Shown here piece after piece: positions 47,127-58,400 of a stretch of 64,000 bases of DNA. The notes below the pieces were generated by a model. The model saw nothing but the letters and a program-made list of their open reading frames with translations. It ran no database searches and was not told where the DNA came from. Each line of letters opens with the position of its first letter. Position 1 is the first letter of the stretch. The position numbers and the translations under genes were made by a program. The stretch is from Nannobrachium achirus (lineage: Eukaryota; Chordata; Actinopteri; Myctophiformes; Myctophidae). The DNA lies in assembly GCA_963921795.1 (NCBI GenBank), contig OY997643.1:13155043-13219042 (forward strand), written 5' to 3'.

Positions 47127-48332
47127 AAACTGTGCACTCTTTTTTCGCTGTCGTTGATAGTAGTGGCAGCTGGACATGCAATGTCACACGGTAAGGTCGA
47201 TGTCTGATCTTGGGCTGTTTGCAAAGTCATTCCAAGAAGACAGGGCATTGCTTTCGTCATTCGCCCTTCTGTTAAACCTAACGTGGAGTCAATATCCTCG
47301 GGCTAATTTAAAGCAGTTGTCCTTATCGCTATGAGAGAGCTGAACGACGCGAGGCGGTGAGCTGGCTGACAGACTAGCACTGGCTCTCCAGAGATTTATT
47401 GGAGCATAAGCCTTCATTTACATGCTTAAGGTTACAAATGGCCTCCTGATTAAGCCCATAAGGAGTCAAGTGTCAATGGTTCACTGGAACGTCGATCTGT
47501 CACTCAAACACTAGGAGGTTTGACAATGCAGGTCGAAAGACTCATTTGTTTCTCATACGCAGTGGACGGGTAGAACCAGACAGATGCCAGGAAACAGTCC
47601 AGACATATAAAAGGATGCTGTCGCTGTCATAAAGAAATGCAGCCATTTGCCGGGTATCCCAAAGCGATTTTTAGCCCATAGTACTCATGCATGATCGTAG
47701 AGACCAAGCCCCGAGCGTCATGTTCCCGTGTTTAGACTGTTTACATGGTAAGTGAATCATCCCACCCCTAGAAACCACCCAATTCAAATATGCCTTTCTT
47801 TGCACGTATTGGTTGGTGATGCCAAGCACTTAAAACTGCAAAAATATGGATGGAACAACAAGGCTCAAGTTCAAGAGATGAGCTTTGACGGTCGGAGTGC
47901 AAGTGGAATGGAGAGTAGAGTAAGAGGGTACCCGGTACACCAAAGTGGACAGAATAGAGGCCCAATTCCAATGAGCCCTCCCCTCAAGTTGTGCTTAGAA
48001 AAGTATGGGACAGCAGATGAGATCACCAAAAGATCACTTTTAAAACTTGTCCTGTCCTCGCAAAAAAGGGAAAAGACCAAGGCACTCTTGTGGAAAAATG
48101 TAAAAGCCTTTCAAATAGTCTGGCTTATGCATGGCAAGAACAGAATATAAACATGCAGTAGTATGTGTTGCATTGTGGCAACAATGCCTTCATCAGGGCG
48201 ACTTCCTGTCCTTATTTCACAGTCAGTAGCCGAACTAAAGGCTATGATTGTTGATTAAATATTTACTTTATTCTATTTGTTTTAATTTGTTTTCAGATTA
48301 TTGAATTCCCCTCATTCCCCTGGTAACGCTAC
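47127..48332. other. No recognised gene; one unassigned 132-codon ORF
   Basis: The frame at 47752-48150 (+) has no known domain, an overlapping minus-strand frame, and no promoter or splice context. Nothing else was recognised in this stretch. Confidence 0.4.
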
Positions 48333-49255
48333 TAGTAAGACGCCTCAGGGCGACAAGCGACCTCGCCCCAAAAGCCCACATATGGAGATCCATGTACTCT
48401 ATATGGAGATATGCTGTGAGAGAACAAACATGCTTACTCAGTTATGTGAAAGTCCATCTGACATCATACCCCTTTATGCCCATAAATGGAGATCCTGTCT
48501 GTAGAACCAGCCACACAGATATGGGCTGTATTGGCCATATATGGATTCTGTTAGTGTGGTATGTGGCCAATGTGGCCTCCATATACTGTATGGGCATTCC
48601 CATATGAAGTCCTGTGAGCTTAATATTGATAACATCAGGAACAGAGCACACGGGCGGAGTGGAGCGATGACAAATGCCGCTCCGCGCTCCAAAGGGCTCT
48701 TGTCCCACTCGCTCGTCGCTCTGGTCGGCCACCGGGCCGCTCCGTTGCTCAACTTCATTTTCGCATCTCTCGCTCCGCGCTCGCTCCACGCAGGGCTGTC
48801 AATCAGAGTCAAAAAAGTAGTTTGCTACCATGTCCGAAACACTTTCTCCTTTGCCAGTGTGTCCCCAACACAAATGGCTGCGCTAACGTGAGACTCGGCT
48901 TTGATGGAGACTTGGAGAGCTTTCCACTCGCCACTGTTTTGTTGGAAACATGCGGCGCGCGGACCCAACAGGATCGGCTCGGAGCGGAGGAGGGTCGGCG
49001 CTCAGACCCATTATAAAGTCGCTCGCTCACGCTCAACTAAAAAACGGCTCGCTCCGCTCCCCGCACCGCTCGCGCTCCACGCCGCTCGTATGCTCTGATC
49101 AGGAACTCCATATATGGGCATAAAAGTGGTTATGTTAGTGTGACATGACAGTGATGTCAGAGCGGCAAACCCATAGAAAAAAAGTGTACACGTCCACTCC
49201 AGACGGAGTCAGCATGTGCTGTTTCACACACTAAACTGCGACCTTTGGTCGCTAT
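48333..49255. repeat. CArG-box-rich dispersed repeat interrupted by a hAT MITE
   Basis: Same family as 10228-10836, starting 'acgcctcagggcgacaagcg' and ending at 'gcgacctttggtcgc'. CCATATATGG words lie at about 48536 and 49109. The insertion at 48642-49097 is absent from the 10.2-kb copy. Confidence 0.75.
48642..49097. mobile_element. hAT-like MITE, CAGAGCACACGGGCGG ends
   Basis: Left end CAGAGCACACGGGCGGAGTG, right end GCGGCGTGGAGCG-type in complement, ending ATGCTCTG. The exact 8-bp duplication ATCAGGAA lies at 48634-48641 and 49098-49105. The uninserted homologue near 10575-10590 reads through this point. GC-rich, with CGCTCC words in both orientations. Confidence 0.95.
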
Positions 49256-49580
49256 GAACTGTGAGTAATTCCCTTAGCCAAAGTCTGCATCCATGCTACT
49301 CATGGAAAGGGTGCATAAAGGACTCTGCATGAGCCCTCACTAACGTACAGATTTCAAATCGGACAGCCTTCAAAAAAATGTTATCTGTTATTAGTTGTCA
49401 TTACACACGCAATCACGCATACATGCCTTGGTTGTCTGACACAAGCCAGCTAAACAGATGTTATGCTGTTATGTGTTTTGCCAAGTACCGGAAAAGACGC
49501 GCTGTGATTGGCCATTAAAGTCACTTTGATTGGCAGTTGTACCGAACGCTCACCCCGAAACATGATTAGCAAGACTGTGG

Positions 49581-49609
49581 CAAACTTCTAATAAAGTCTT
49601 CAATCAATG
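49581..49609 (+). mobile_element. LINE 3' tail fragment
   Basis: 'acttctaataaagtcttc' followed by 'aatcaa' matches the 3' end of the LINE at 56721-57090. Nothing upstream of the tail is preserved. Confidence 0.6.
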
Positions 49610-49725
49610 GCAGCTCATATGGGAAATGACAACTAGTAACACATTCATGAAACACACCCCAACAAATAATGTAGTAGCAATATGCTCTATGAGGGCTGCT
49701 GGGATCTGCTGGGGAAACTGGACGA

Positions 49726-50138
49726 CAGGGCCAATTGGGACGATATGAACATTTCTTATCACGATTAATGTGACAAAATAAATCGCGATTTACGATATTA
49801 TCGCGATAATCAAAATCCATTATCCTGGGGCGGAACATTAGCCAAAAAAATAGCAGATCTACAAGCTCAATGCGTCGCAACGCGACACGTTGTGAGCTTG
49901 TAGATCGACTATTTTGTGGCAAAGACATTTGATAGAGTGAAAAAAAGACTATCATGAACGTATATTATAAGAACCTTTCACCAATTCTAGAGGGTTTAAG
50001 TGGTACCGGATATGCAGCTCAGCAAATAAAAGGTGAATTGATCCCAGTGCACGACAGAGGACGACGTCACGATGAATTAAATCTCCACGATTCGATTATC
50101 GTGAGTGTTTTTTATATCGCGTATCGTCCCATCCCTAA
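49726..50138. mobile_element. hAT-like MITE of the GGGATGG family, third copy
   Basis: The left end is degenerate (CAGGGCCAATTGGGACGATA); the right end is ATCGTCCCATCCCTA. It aligns with 22728-23150 in reverse. It holds a dispersed hairpin at 49840-49921. No target duplication was found. Confidence 0.75.
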
Positions 50139-50251
50139 AATAGACACCCATGGACATGTTCATTTGGGATCAATCTAAGTAGTAAAATGAGCCTATATTT
50201 ATTTAGTTTGGAGTTGTCCTTGTACTTATGACCTATTTAAAAAGAAAAGAA

Positions 50252-50325
50252 AAATAGCCAATCTAGAAGCTTGTGGCATCAGAATGCGTTGTGAGCTTGA
50301 GCTTGTAGACCTAAAAAGCAACAAT
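50252..50325. repeat. Diverged dispersed hairpin
   Basis: 'aaaatagccaatctagaagc' and 'gagcttgtagacct' pair imperfectly. I see no MITE ends around it. Confidence 0.5.
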
Positions 50326-50687
50326 ACTGATCTTGAGGCATAAGTCCATTTTGTTTCTAAGGCCTAATAAGTTCAGCGTTTCTATCCCCTACGGTAGGGC
50401 CTATAGTAGGATTAGAGTCTAAATCTAAGATAAAACAAACGCTATTCAAGAGGAGTGCATTTTGGCATATCTCAGGCGATTTTATTTCAATAAAGGAACG
50501 GCACGCCTCAGGCTGATGGCACCCTGAGCACCTCGACTAAAACACAGCAGGTTGGACACGTTTCAAACGGAGCTCTGAAAGATGAGGCTGATGCTGCGCA
50601 AGGCAATCGATACCCTATAGGACACCTAGCACTGTCTGCAGCCAACTTCATCACTCATGCATCCATCAGAAGCCAAATAAAAAGAAA

Positions 50688-50850
50688 TACATAAATTATA
50701 AAAAAGCTACACCTAAGCACTCCATGGAGTAATTACCTAGCATATTTTTATATAGAGAGAGGGGGAGAGGGAGAGAAAGAGAGAGGGAGAGAGACAGAGA
50801 GGTAATTATTTCATTGCGTGCTTAGGTTTAACTTTTTATAATTTATGATT
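50688..50850. repeat. Inverted repeat around a (GA)n tract
   Basis: About 45-bp arms ('ataaattataaaaaagct...cctaagcac' and the inverted 'gtgcttaggtttaactttttataatttat') enclose a GA-rich core at 50757-50801. It looks like a small foldback element whose loop became a microsatellite. Confidence 0.75.
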
Positions 50851-50920
50851 AACTGTAGCATGAAGGGGGTCGCATTAAGACATTAAGACCTGGATTTGTG
50901 TTACTTTAGATTGTAACCAC

Positions 50921-51493
50921 TTAAACCATTTAGCTATTAAAAAATAGCAGATATACAAGCTCACAGCGCGGCACCGAGTGCCGCGCTGCGAGCTTGTAGA
51001 TCTGCTATTTTTGAAAAACCAAGATTTCTTTTGCAAGTGTTTCAATATATCTATTTAAAAGCGAACATTTGTAACTCAAATATTTGCTTCTGGGATTCCC
51101 TGATACATAATATTTTGAGATAGGGGTCGGAGGCCAATTACATATAATTCTAGGGGTCCTTGATTGATTTTTTGATTGATTGAAGACTTTATTAGAAGTT
51201 TGCACAGGAAGGGTACCGTTTCATGACGGTACAGTTCACTGGTACAAAGTCAACTAAAAGGAGATACTAGTAAGCTCTTCAGCTTATTTACACAGGAAAC
51301 CTTGACATGAAAACGTTTGAGAACCACTCATTTCGAAGACTTGCAAAATTATCAGTTTTGCAAAAATAGCAGATATACAAGCTCGTAGCGCGCGCTGCAA
51401 GCTTGTATATCTGCTATTTTTCAACAGTTAAAGCATAAAATAATGTTTAAAGCGATAATGCGTAACAGTGCGTTCTCGGTCTTACTGCGTTAA
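50921..51493. mobile_element. TTAA-flanked MITE (piggyBac-like), copy 9, interrupted by a LINE tail
   Basis: TTAA at 50921-50924 and 51490-51493. The left hairpin is nearly perfect; the right one has lost its central GGCAC part. A LINE 3' fragment is inserted at about 51156-51292. Confidence 0.7.
51156..51292 (-). mobile_element. LINE 3' fragment inserted in a MITE
   Basis: Minus-strand copy of the tail 'cttctaataaagtcttcaa' with (ATCA) repeats plus about 100 bp upstream. The target words 'ccttga' occur on both sides, and the other MITE copies show the uninterrupted site. Confidence 0.75.
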
Positions 51494-51811
51494 AGCAGTG
51501 AGAGACGCCGGTCCCACCAGAGGACCTGCGACTCCTTCCCTCCTTCCTCAAAGAGGCCATCATCATTAGCATGTCTCAGAGAGGCAGGACGTACCGCCGC
51601 TCCATTAGGGGAACGCGGCGCCGCGTCGATACGCCATTGATTCCTAAGAGAGTCTTTGTGGAATACAAAAAAAAAAGTAGAAAAGAAAAAGGTACAGCTG
51701 CTCTAGCTTGTTGTCACCTGGGGGGAAGAAGAAGGCTGACTTTTCCTAGTAAGCTGGCATATTCATGAGGACGCTGTAAATCTCTATTGACCTGGCCTGG
51801 CTGACACTGCT

Positions 51812-52406
51812 TTAAAACCCATTCAGAACGGGTACACATTATTGTGTATCATTATTTTATGCTTTAACTATTGAAAAATAGCAGATATACAAGCTCACAG
51901 CGCGGCACTCGGTGCAGCGCTGTGAGCTTGTAGATTGCTATTTTTGAAAAAACGTGAAAATTAGAATTTTGACCCGATTCTATAAGTGTCTTTTGAATCC
52001 TTCTACGTTTTTTTTGAAAAACCTATGTTTCTACGTCAGCAATCTGGCCAGCCATCGTCAAAGAAAAGGTCCTTTTCAATTCAACTGGAGCTCAGTTAGT
52101 CTGTTCTTGAGAGACTACTATGTAAGTGGTTCTCAAACCTTTTCATGTAAAGGACCCCCAAAATGATATCTATTTGGCCACGGACCCCCATCTCAAAATA
52201 TTTAGTTCCAGGGACCACCCAGAAGCAAAATCTGAGTTACAAACGTTCACTTTGAAAATACATATATTCAAAGATTTGCACACATTTTCACGACTTTTTC
52301 CAAAAATAGCAGATCTGCAAGCTCGCAGCGCGGCACTGTGAGCTTGTATATCTGCTATTTTTCACTGGTTAAAGAATTAAATAATCCTAGGCCCTAAATG
52401 GGTTAA
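51812..52406. mobile_element. TTAA-flanked MITE (piggyBac-like), copy 10, reverse orientation
   Basis: TTAA at 51812-51815 and 52403-52406. It reads in the same direction as copy 1. The hAT end fossil is at about 52121-52145. The second hairpin has lost its central palindrome. Confidence 0.85.
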
Positions 52407-52566
52407 GAACACAGGAAGTAAGTGAAGCTTCTAGGGGGACTCCAACCGGGGTGCTTTTAGTTGTCCGATAGTGGCTTTGAGATGATAAATACTCTCAAGG
52501 TCCTCTTGTGCATTTGGTCCTCCCTTTCAGGCCGTCCTTTCCAGTGGCCTAGTTTGCGGTCTACAC

Positions 52567-53090
52567 TAGAGATGGACCGATTGCAAAATTCTTGGACGAT
52601 ACCGACCCCCCGGTTTTATGAAGATCTGACCTGCCAAAACCGATTTTTTCCGATACCGATTCTTTAACTAGAAAATAAGGTTGCTCCAATACCCTATTTT
52701 TTTCAGGCCAAGTAGGCATACTTACATACTTCAATTTGAGTACCAATAAGCTAGAGGAACACTAATGCCAAATCAATCACAATAGTACAATATCCAAAAT
52801 CACAGACAATATCCAGTCTAATATGACCGTCTGGACTAGGCAGGAGGAAAGCAGGCGACGCATGCTTTTTATTTTTCCTTCTTTTTGGAGACGACATTGA
52901 CACAGGATTATGGAATATTGCAAAGGTAATCAGCACCATCTGTATTCTGTAGGCTGCCACTAAGTAGACTGGCTGCTGCAACAGGACCAGAGCATCATGC
53001 TGTGCAGTGCCATAGACACAATTGGCATAAAACCGGTATTTATGTCAGTGACCTGCCGGTCACCGATTCGGCCGGTTTGATATCATACCT
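52567..53090. repeat. Degenerate hAT-like repeat with GACCGAT/ACCGATTC words
   Basis: 'gagatggaccgattgc' at the left and 'gtcaccgattcggccggt' at the right resemble a fish family with inverted ACCGAT ends. The terminal repeats are not clear. Confidence 0.35.
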
Positions 53091-53318
53091 GCACCTAATT
53101 TTTTTTGGACCCCATTAAATCTAGTAAACATGATTTAGTGAGACAGGTAGACAGAGTGACTTTGACCGGCTCTGGGAGACGTATATGAACGCCATGGAAA
53201 CAAGAACCTAAAGGAAATAATGATGTGTGGCTAAAGAGAAAGAGAGAACAGGAGGAGGAAAGGAAAAGAAAAGAGAAGGATGATGTGAACAATGTAATTT
53301 GATGGGCATGTGCAGGTG

Positions 53319-53425
<107 letters not shown>

Positions 53426-53675
53426 TGAATGTGAGTGAATGTGTGTGATTGATTATATGTATTGTGTTGTGTGTAAAAAAAACAATACAAATATATATTA
53501 AAAAATCCATTATGATTATTTAGCTGTGAACCCCCTGTAACAACCAATGGTTGAGAACCAATGGTCTTCTGTATATTGCACTGGACCACAGCATCCCAAG
53601 ATAAACAGATGGAAAAACCTTTGGTCATTTTATCGTCTAATCAGGCTTTTATGAACACCCTGAACAGTTTTTAAT

Positions 53676-54135
53676 TTGCTTGATTCAATATTTAGATATT
53701 TTATGTAAATGTTACCAGGCCCTCCAGGCCCAGGGCCTCTCCCCACACACCCATTGTAACTTCAAACTTCATTTTAACCCTGATAGATTCATTAAAAACA
53801 CCCATTATTTTTTTTCTGGTGACTCATATTACCCTCCTAATACGTGAGCAGGCCGTTTTTTTTTCCATTACTTTTTTCATTTATTTGTAATAATAATTTT
53901 TTTGTATTTAATTTTTTTCCATTTTCCCAAATAATTATTACAAATAAATGAAAAAAGTTATAGATAAAACACGGCCTGCTCACGTATTAGGAGGGTAGTA
54001 TAAATTACTAGAAAACATAATGAGTGTTTTTAATGAATCTATCATGGCTGAAATGAAGTTTGAAATTACAATGGGTGTGTGTGTGGAGAGAAGCCCTATG
54101 CTGTTTCCCTGTTGAAAGTGGAATATCCCTTTAAG
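53676..54135. mobile_element. Foldback element with long inverted arms
   Basis: 'cattgtaacttcaaacttca' ... 'cctcctaatacgtgagcagg' at the left is matched in reverse complement by 'cctgctcacgtattaggagg' ... 'tgaagtttgaaattacaatg' at the right, over about 130-170 bp per arm. The AT-rich centre is also self-complementary. Exact ends unclear. Confidence 0.75.
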
Positions 54136-54587
54136 ACAAATGGCTGGTATGAGAATAAACACAAGACGCATACTGTGTGCAGTATGAAAAGAAAACGAAA
54201 CTCGTTAAAACCCAAAGCAGAGCCAGCTGTGGATACCATGGTTTCAAGGGGCTAATTTTCTTCACTGAACAGTTCATATTAATACGACGGTATCCCTAGA
54301 TGTCTGCTGGGGTTAAAATTCTCATTACTGGCCACGGTCGAGAAACGTAACCCCTTTGAAAATGACTCCACCTAATTAGTGACGACAAATGACTGCAGAG
54401 TTAATTAAGCAGAATGCTCCTTGAGGGGCATTATCAAATGTTTAAGAAATTAACAGATTGGCCGTTCACCGATTGCACCTAATTGATTTGTTCCCATTTA
54501 AGTGCTGAACTCGTGCTTCTGTTACACATCCATTTAGCCAACCATCCGGGTAGCATTTAACAGGGTACGGGGAGGGAGGGGGGGTGT
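54136..54587. other. No recognisable gene or repeat
   Basis: Unique-looking sequence; no domain, no terminal repeats. Confidence 0.5.
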
Positions 54588-55192
54588 TTAACCCATTTAG
54601 GCCTTGAATTATTGAATGCTTTAACCAGTGAAAAATAGCAGATATACAAGCTCACAGCGCGGCACCGAGTGCCGCGCTGCGAGCTTGTAGATCTGCTATT
54701 TTTGAAAAAGTTGTGAAAATGAGTGCAAATCTTTGAATATATGTATTTTCAAAGCCAACGTTTGTAACTCAAATTTTGCTTCTGGGGGGTCCCTGGAACT
54801 AAATATTTTGAGATGGGGGTCCGTGGCCAAATACATGTCATTTTGGGGGTCCTTCACATGAAAAGGTTTGAGAACCACTGACATAGTAGTCTCTCAAAAA
54901 CAGACTAACTGAGCTCCAGTTAAGTGAAAAGGACCTTTTCTTTGACGATGGCTAATAAGCCAGATTGCTGACATAGAACCATCGGTTTTTCAAAAAACCT
55001 TAGAAGGATTCAAAAGACACTTATAGAATCGGGTCAAAATTCAAATTTTCACGATTTTTCAAAAATAGCAGATCTACAAGCTCGCAGCGCGGCACTCGGT
55101 GCCGCGCTGTGAGCTTGTATATCTGCTATTTTTCAATAGTTAAAGCATAAAATAATGATACACAAAATGTGTACCCGTTCTGAATAGGCTAA
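54588..55192. mobile_element. TTAA-type MITE, copy 11
   Basis: TTAA at 54588-54591; CTAA at 55189-55192. Both hairpins are nearly perfect and the inner hAT end fossil is clear. The right terminal bases have drifted (GAATAGG). Confidence 0.8.
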
Positions 55193-55747
55193 TCTGTGTC
55201 CGCTTGCACACCCGGAGCCTGAATCAGAATGGCTCTGGAGCTGCAATAAAAAATCATTGCTGGGCCGATTGCAGTAGAATGTTTTCTATGTTTTCCTTTA
55301 CTAATGAGGTGGCCATTTGCTACTTATTTGCGACTCATAAAAATCAGGCTGTACCATAATTAGAAAACGCTGTATATTTAGCGACCGATGGAGGTGACAC
55401 GCAGTCGAGAGGGGGGAGAGCAGAGAGGCAGAAGTGATGTGGATTTTCTGCGTAAACGGGCCAACGTGAATCATCGAGTGAATCTCCACTTATAGCTAGC
55501 CATGCAGCGTTATTTAGCACGCATCGCGAGGCATTAAGTGGGCTAATTCGGATAAGCATCTAGTCTGGAAAAGCAGACCGTCAGTCTCCTCTAATTAATG
55601 AAGTAATTTGCGTTTTGATGGCAAAGAACGTCCCTCCTCGTTTGTTCCCGGGCCTTGGCACTGCCTCCCTGGATTTAGATGAAGGGAGATGGCAAGGACA
55701 ACGTGCATGCTATTCTCACAAATTCAGACAGAACTTATCAGGCCTAG
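55193..55747. other. No recognisable gene or repeat
   Basis: Unique-looking sequence; no exon recognised. Confidence 0.45.
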
Positions 55748-56390
55748 GGCCCGGTGGAGCAGTGGTTAGCGTTTCGCCTCACAGCTAGAAGGTCCTTTCT
55801 AGGAGTTTGTATGTTCTCCCCGTGTCTCCTAGGGTAGATGCCCTCACAAAAACATGCAGTAGTCCTGGTTTCTATACTACCTCCCCCTAGCCAGGTGTTC
55901 CCCAATTCCCCTGGCGCGGCAGGGGGAGAGCGGAAATCAGGACTACAGGTTAGGTAGTCTGGGATCACTTAACTTTTCGAGGTTTGATCCGGTCGGGAGA
56001 GGAAACCACTTTACGTCATATTGTAGTACTCCACGGACTACAATTTGCCGGATTCAGTTTTAACCCAAAATAATTCCCTGCGCTCAATGACATACTTTTT
56101 AGGGCCTACCTAATAAACTCCTTGATGCGGCGTAGTTTTGCTTTTGAAAAATGTGTTTGGAATATGCATCTTTTATTCCAACTCGTAGCGACTGGCAAGA
56201 CTACACTAGGCTACTCGAGCATTTTAATAGGGATTGGGGAAACAAACGGAGGGAACCAAAACAAAGCGACGCCGCGTCTTCGGCTTGTCTTCGCCTAGAC
56301 CGGATCAAACCGCCCGTTGTTAACGATCACCAGGCTTTCTCTCAGAAAGTCTGGTGAGGCGAGGTTACAGGTTAGGTAGTTGGCACTGGG
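55748..56390 (+). mobile_element. SINE-like fish repeat interrupted by a 400-bp insertion
   Basis: 'gtggagcagtggttagcg' and 'gtatgttctccccgtgtct' match a widespread fish SINE-like repeat with a tRNA-like head. It is interrupted at 55959, and the sequence after 56365 repeats the last 15 bp before the break. Confidence 0.5.
55959..56365. mobile_element. Insertion flanked by a 15-bp direct repeat
   Basis: TACAGGTTAGGTAGT occurs at 55944-55958 and again at 56366-56380. The insert holds inverted words (tttgatccggtc and gaccggatcaaa) and a terminal mini-hairpin 'ccaggctttctctcagaaag'. The 15-bp duplication suits target-primed retroposition, perhaps of a SINE, but the family is not recognised. Confidence 0.55.
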
Positions 56391-56639
56391 TGAGAAAATG
56401 GGTTGCAAAACCGTGGGATAAAAACTATATACTGTATATAAAAAAAAATAACTTATCAGGCCAGTTGGAAGCTTGGGGGGAATTAAAACATTACAGCAAC
56501 TATTGATTATTACTTTTTTGGATTAACAATCGCATCCTGCCGTACAGTGCAGTGACGCTGGCGAGCAGGAAAGTAATTGAAAGACGTGTTTCAACCAGAC
56601 TGTCCTCACGTACTCACCTCACCGCTACTCTTAAGAGTT

Positions 56640-57093
56640 AAGAGTGGGGTGGCTCGGAGTAGATGACAGAGTACAGCATCTTGCAGTGGGCCTGGTGTAC
56701 AAGATACACTACACCACTATATGATACCCATGTACCTGACAAAATACCTTGAAAACGTTAAGGATGTCCACAATTACAACACCAGAGGCAGCACCACAGA
56801 TCACGTTCAACCCAGAGTAAATTCAAACAAAGGGTCAAACTCGTTCTTCTGCTATACCACCGAAATGTGGAACGCCTTTCCGAAGGCCTTAAAGGAGTGT
56901 AAATCCCTAACATCCTTTAAAATCACCCTGAAAAACCACTTACAGGCGGCAGCCACTCGTAACTGGTAAAAACAAACCTAGCCTTGCCTTACCCTCCCCC
57001 TGACCCTTCTATTGTAAATATCTATTGTAAACATTTATGAAACTGTACCTTTTCCTATACAAACTTCTAATAAAGTCTTCAATCAATCAAAAC
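56640..57093 (+). mobile_element. 5'-truncated LINE with ORF2 C-terminus
   Basis: The frame 56721-56969 encodes a LINE reverse-transcriptase C-terminal segment: HNYNTRG, then FFCYTTEMWNAFPKALKEC and FKITLKNHL, the usual 'W-N-x-L/F-P' tail of fish CR1/L2/Rex-type ORF2. A stop and a short 3' UTR follow, ending in 'cttctaataaagtcttcaa' and ATCAATCA. Most of the element is missing at the 5' side. Tail copies lie at 49581 and 51156. Confidence 0.8.
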
Positions 57094-57328
57094 CTAGCGT
57101 GAGCGACAGCGTGCTGTCGAACCTGGCAACCAACTCAGGTCTAAGTGCGAGTATTATTCCACACGCCTATACGGTACAATTTGACTGGAATAGGTGGACC
57201 AGGGGGTTACCACAGCAACTGCATCCAAATACTTGTACCCTGGTTGCACTGATCACCTAACAACAGTTGCCAATGTGCAACGGAGCAAGATATGGATAAG
57301 TCAGTCCACAAAGGACAGGATGCACCGA

Positions 57329-57933
57329 TTAACCCATTTAGGGCCTAGAATTCGTGGATGCTTTAACTATTAAAAAAATAGCAGATCTACAAGCTCACAG
57401 CGCGGCACCGAGTGCCGCGCTGCGAGCTTGTAGATCTGCTATTTTTGAAAAAGTCGTGAAAATGTGTGCAAATCTTTGAACATATGTATTTTTAAAGCGA
57501 ACGTTTGTAACTCAAATTTTGCTTCTGGGGGGTCCCTGGAACTAAATATTTTGAGATGGGGGTCCGTGGCCAAATACATATCATTTTGGGGGTCCTTCAC
57601 ATGTAAAGGTTTGAGCACCACTGACATAGTAGTCTCTCAAGAACAGACTAACTGAGCTCCAGTTGAGTGAAAAGGACCTTTTCTTTGACGATGGCTGGCC
57701 AGATTGCTGACATAGAAACAGGTTTTTCAAAAAAAAACTTAGAAGGATTCAAAAGACACTTATAGAATCAGGTCAAAATTCAAATGTTCACGATTTTTCA
57801 AAAACAGCAGATCTACAAGCTCGCAGCGCGGCACTCGGTGCCGCGCTGCGAGCTTGTATATCTGCTGTTTTTCAATAGTTAAAGCATAAAATAATGATAC
57901 ACAATACTGTGTACCCCGTTCTGAATGGGTTAA
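57329..57933. mobile_element. TTAA-flanked MITE (piggyBac-like), copy 12
   Basis: TTAA at 57329-57332 and 57930-57933. Two nearly perfect hairpins (57377-57446 and 57800-57871). One of the best-preserved copies. Confidence 0.9.
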
Positions 57934-58285
57934 AAACCCAAGGTCACGCCCGGGGCGAGTGGAAGAAGAGGATTTGACTACGAAACCTCCAATCAGACTT
58001 TGGAGAGGCAAACATGACGTCTTCTGGTTTGGGAACGAGGGGTTAGAAGACGTGAAGAGCAGAGAGAGAGAGAGTCGAGCGGCATGAGTAGCGGAGCGCG
58101 GCTTCAGGATTTAGATCAGTGAGATTTGCATCATTGGCAGGTCTTTAGGAAGGCTGGGGTCTAATCTCCCACAGACAGGCTTAGCAGAGGAAACCCTGAC
58201 TGAGGTGTCTCGACAGATAGGGATTTTGCCAATTAGCATAGTTAATAAGCAAGGCGGCGTTGGCATCATATCGCGGCCGTCGGGC
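57934..58285. other. No recognisable gene or repeat
   Basis: Short (GA)n at 58060-58075; otherwise unique-looking. Confidence 0.5.
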
Positions 58286-58400
58286 AGAAACCTCGTATCT
58301 CAAGTATTTCAACTTGTATGTATTTTCTTAAATGAATGCCCCACTTCCATCGACAGTCGTGCAAAAAGCACTTCTAAAATCTTATTTTAGAAGTGCCTAA
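58286..58400. repeat. Diverged relative of the 1660/13850 dispersed repeat
   Basis: Begins 'gaaacctcgtatctc' and ends in a different mini-palindrome (cacttctaaaat...attttagaagtg, 58369-58397) in place of the usual hairpin. Confidence 0.5.

Noticed and set aside
47752-48150. 132-codon plus-strand frame as a host gene
   Set aside because: No recognisable domain, overlapping frames on the other strand, no exon signals.
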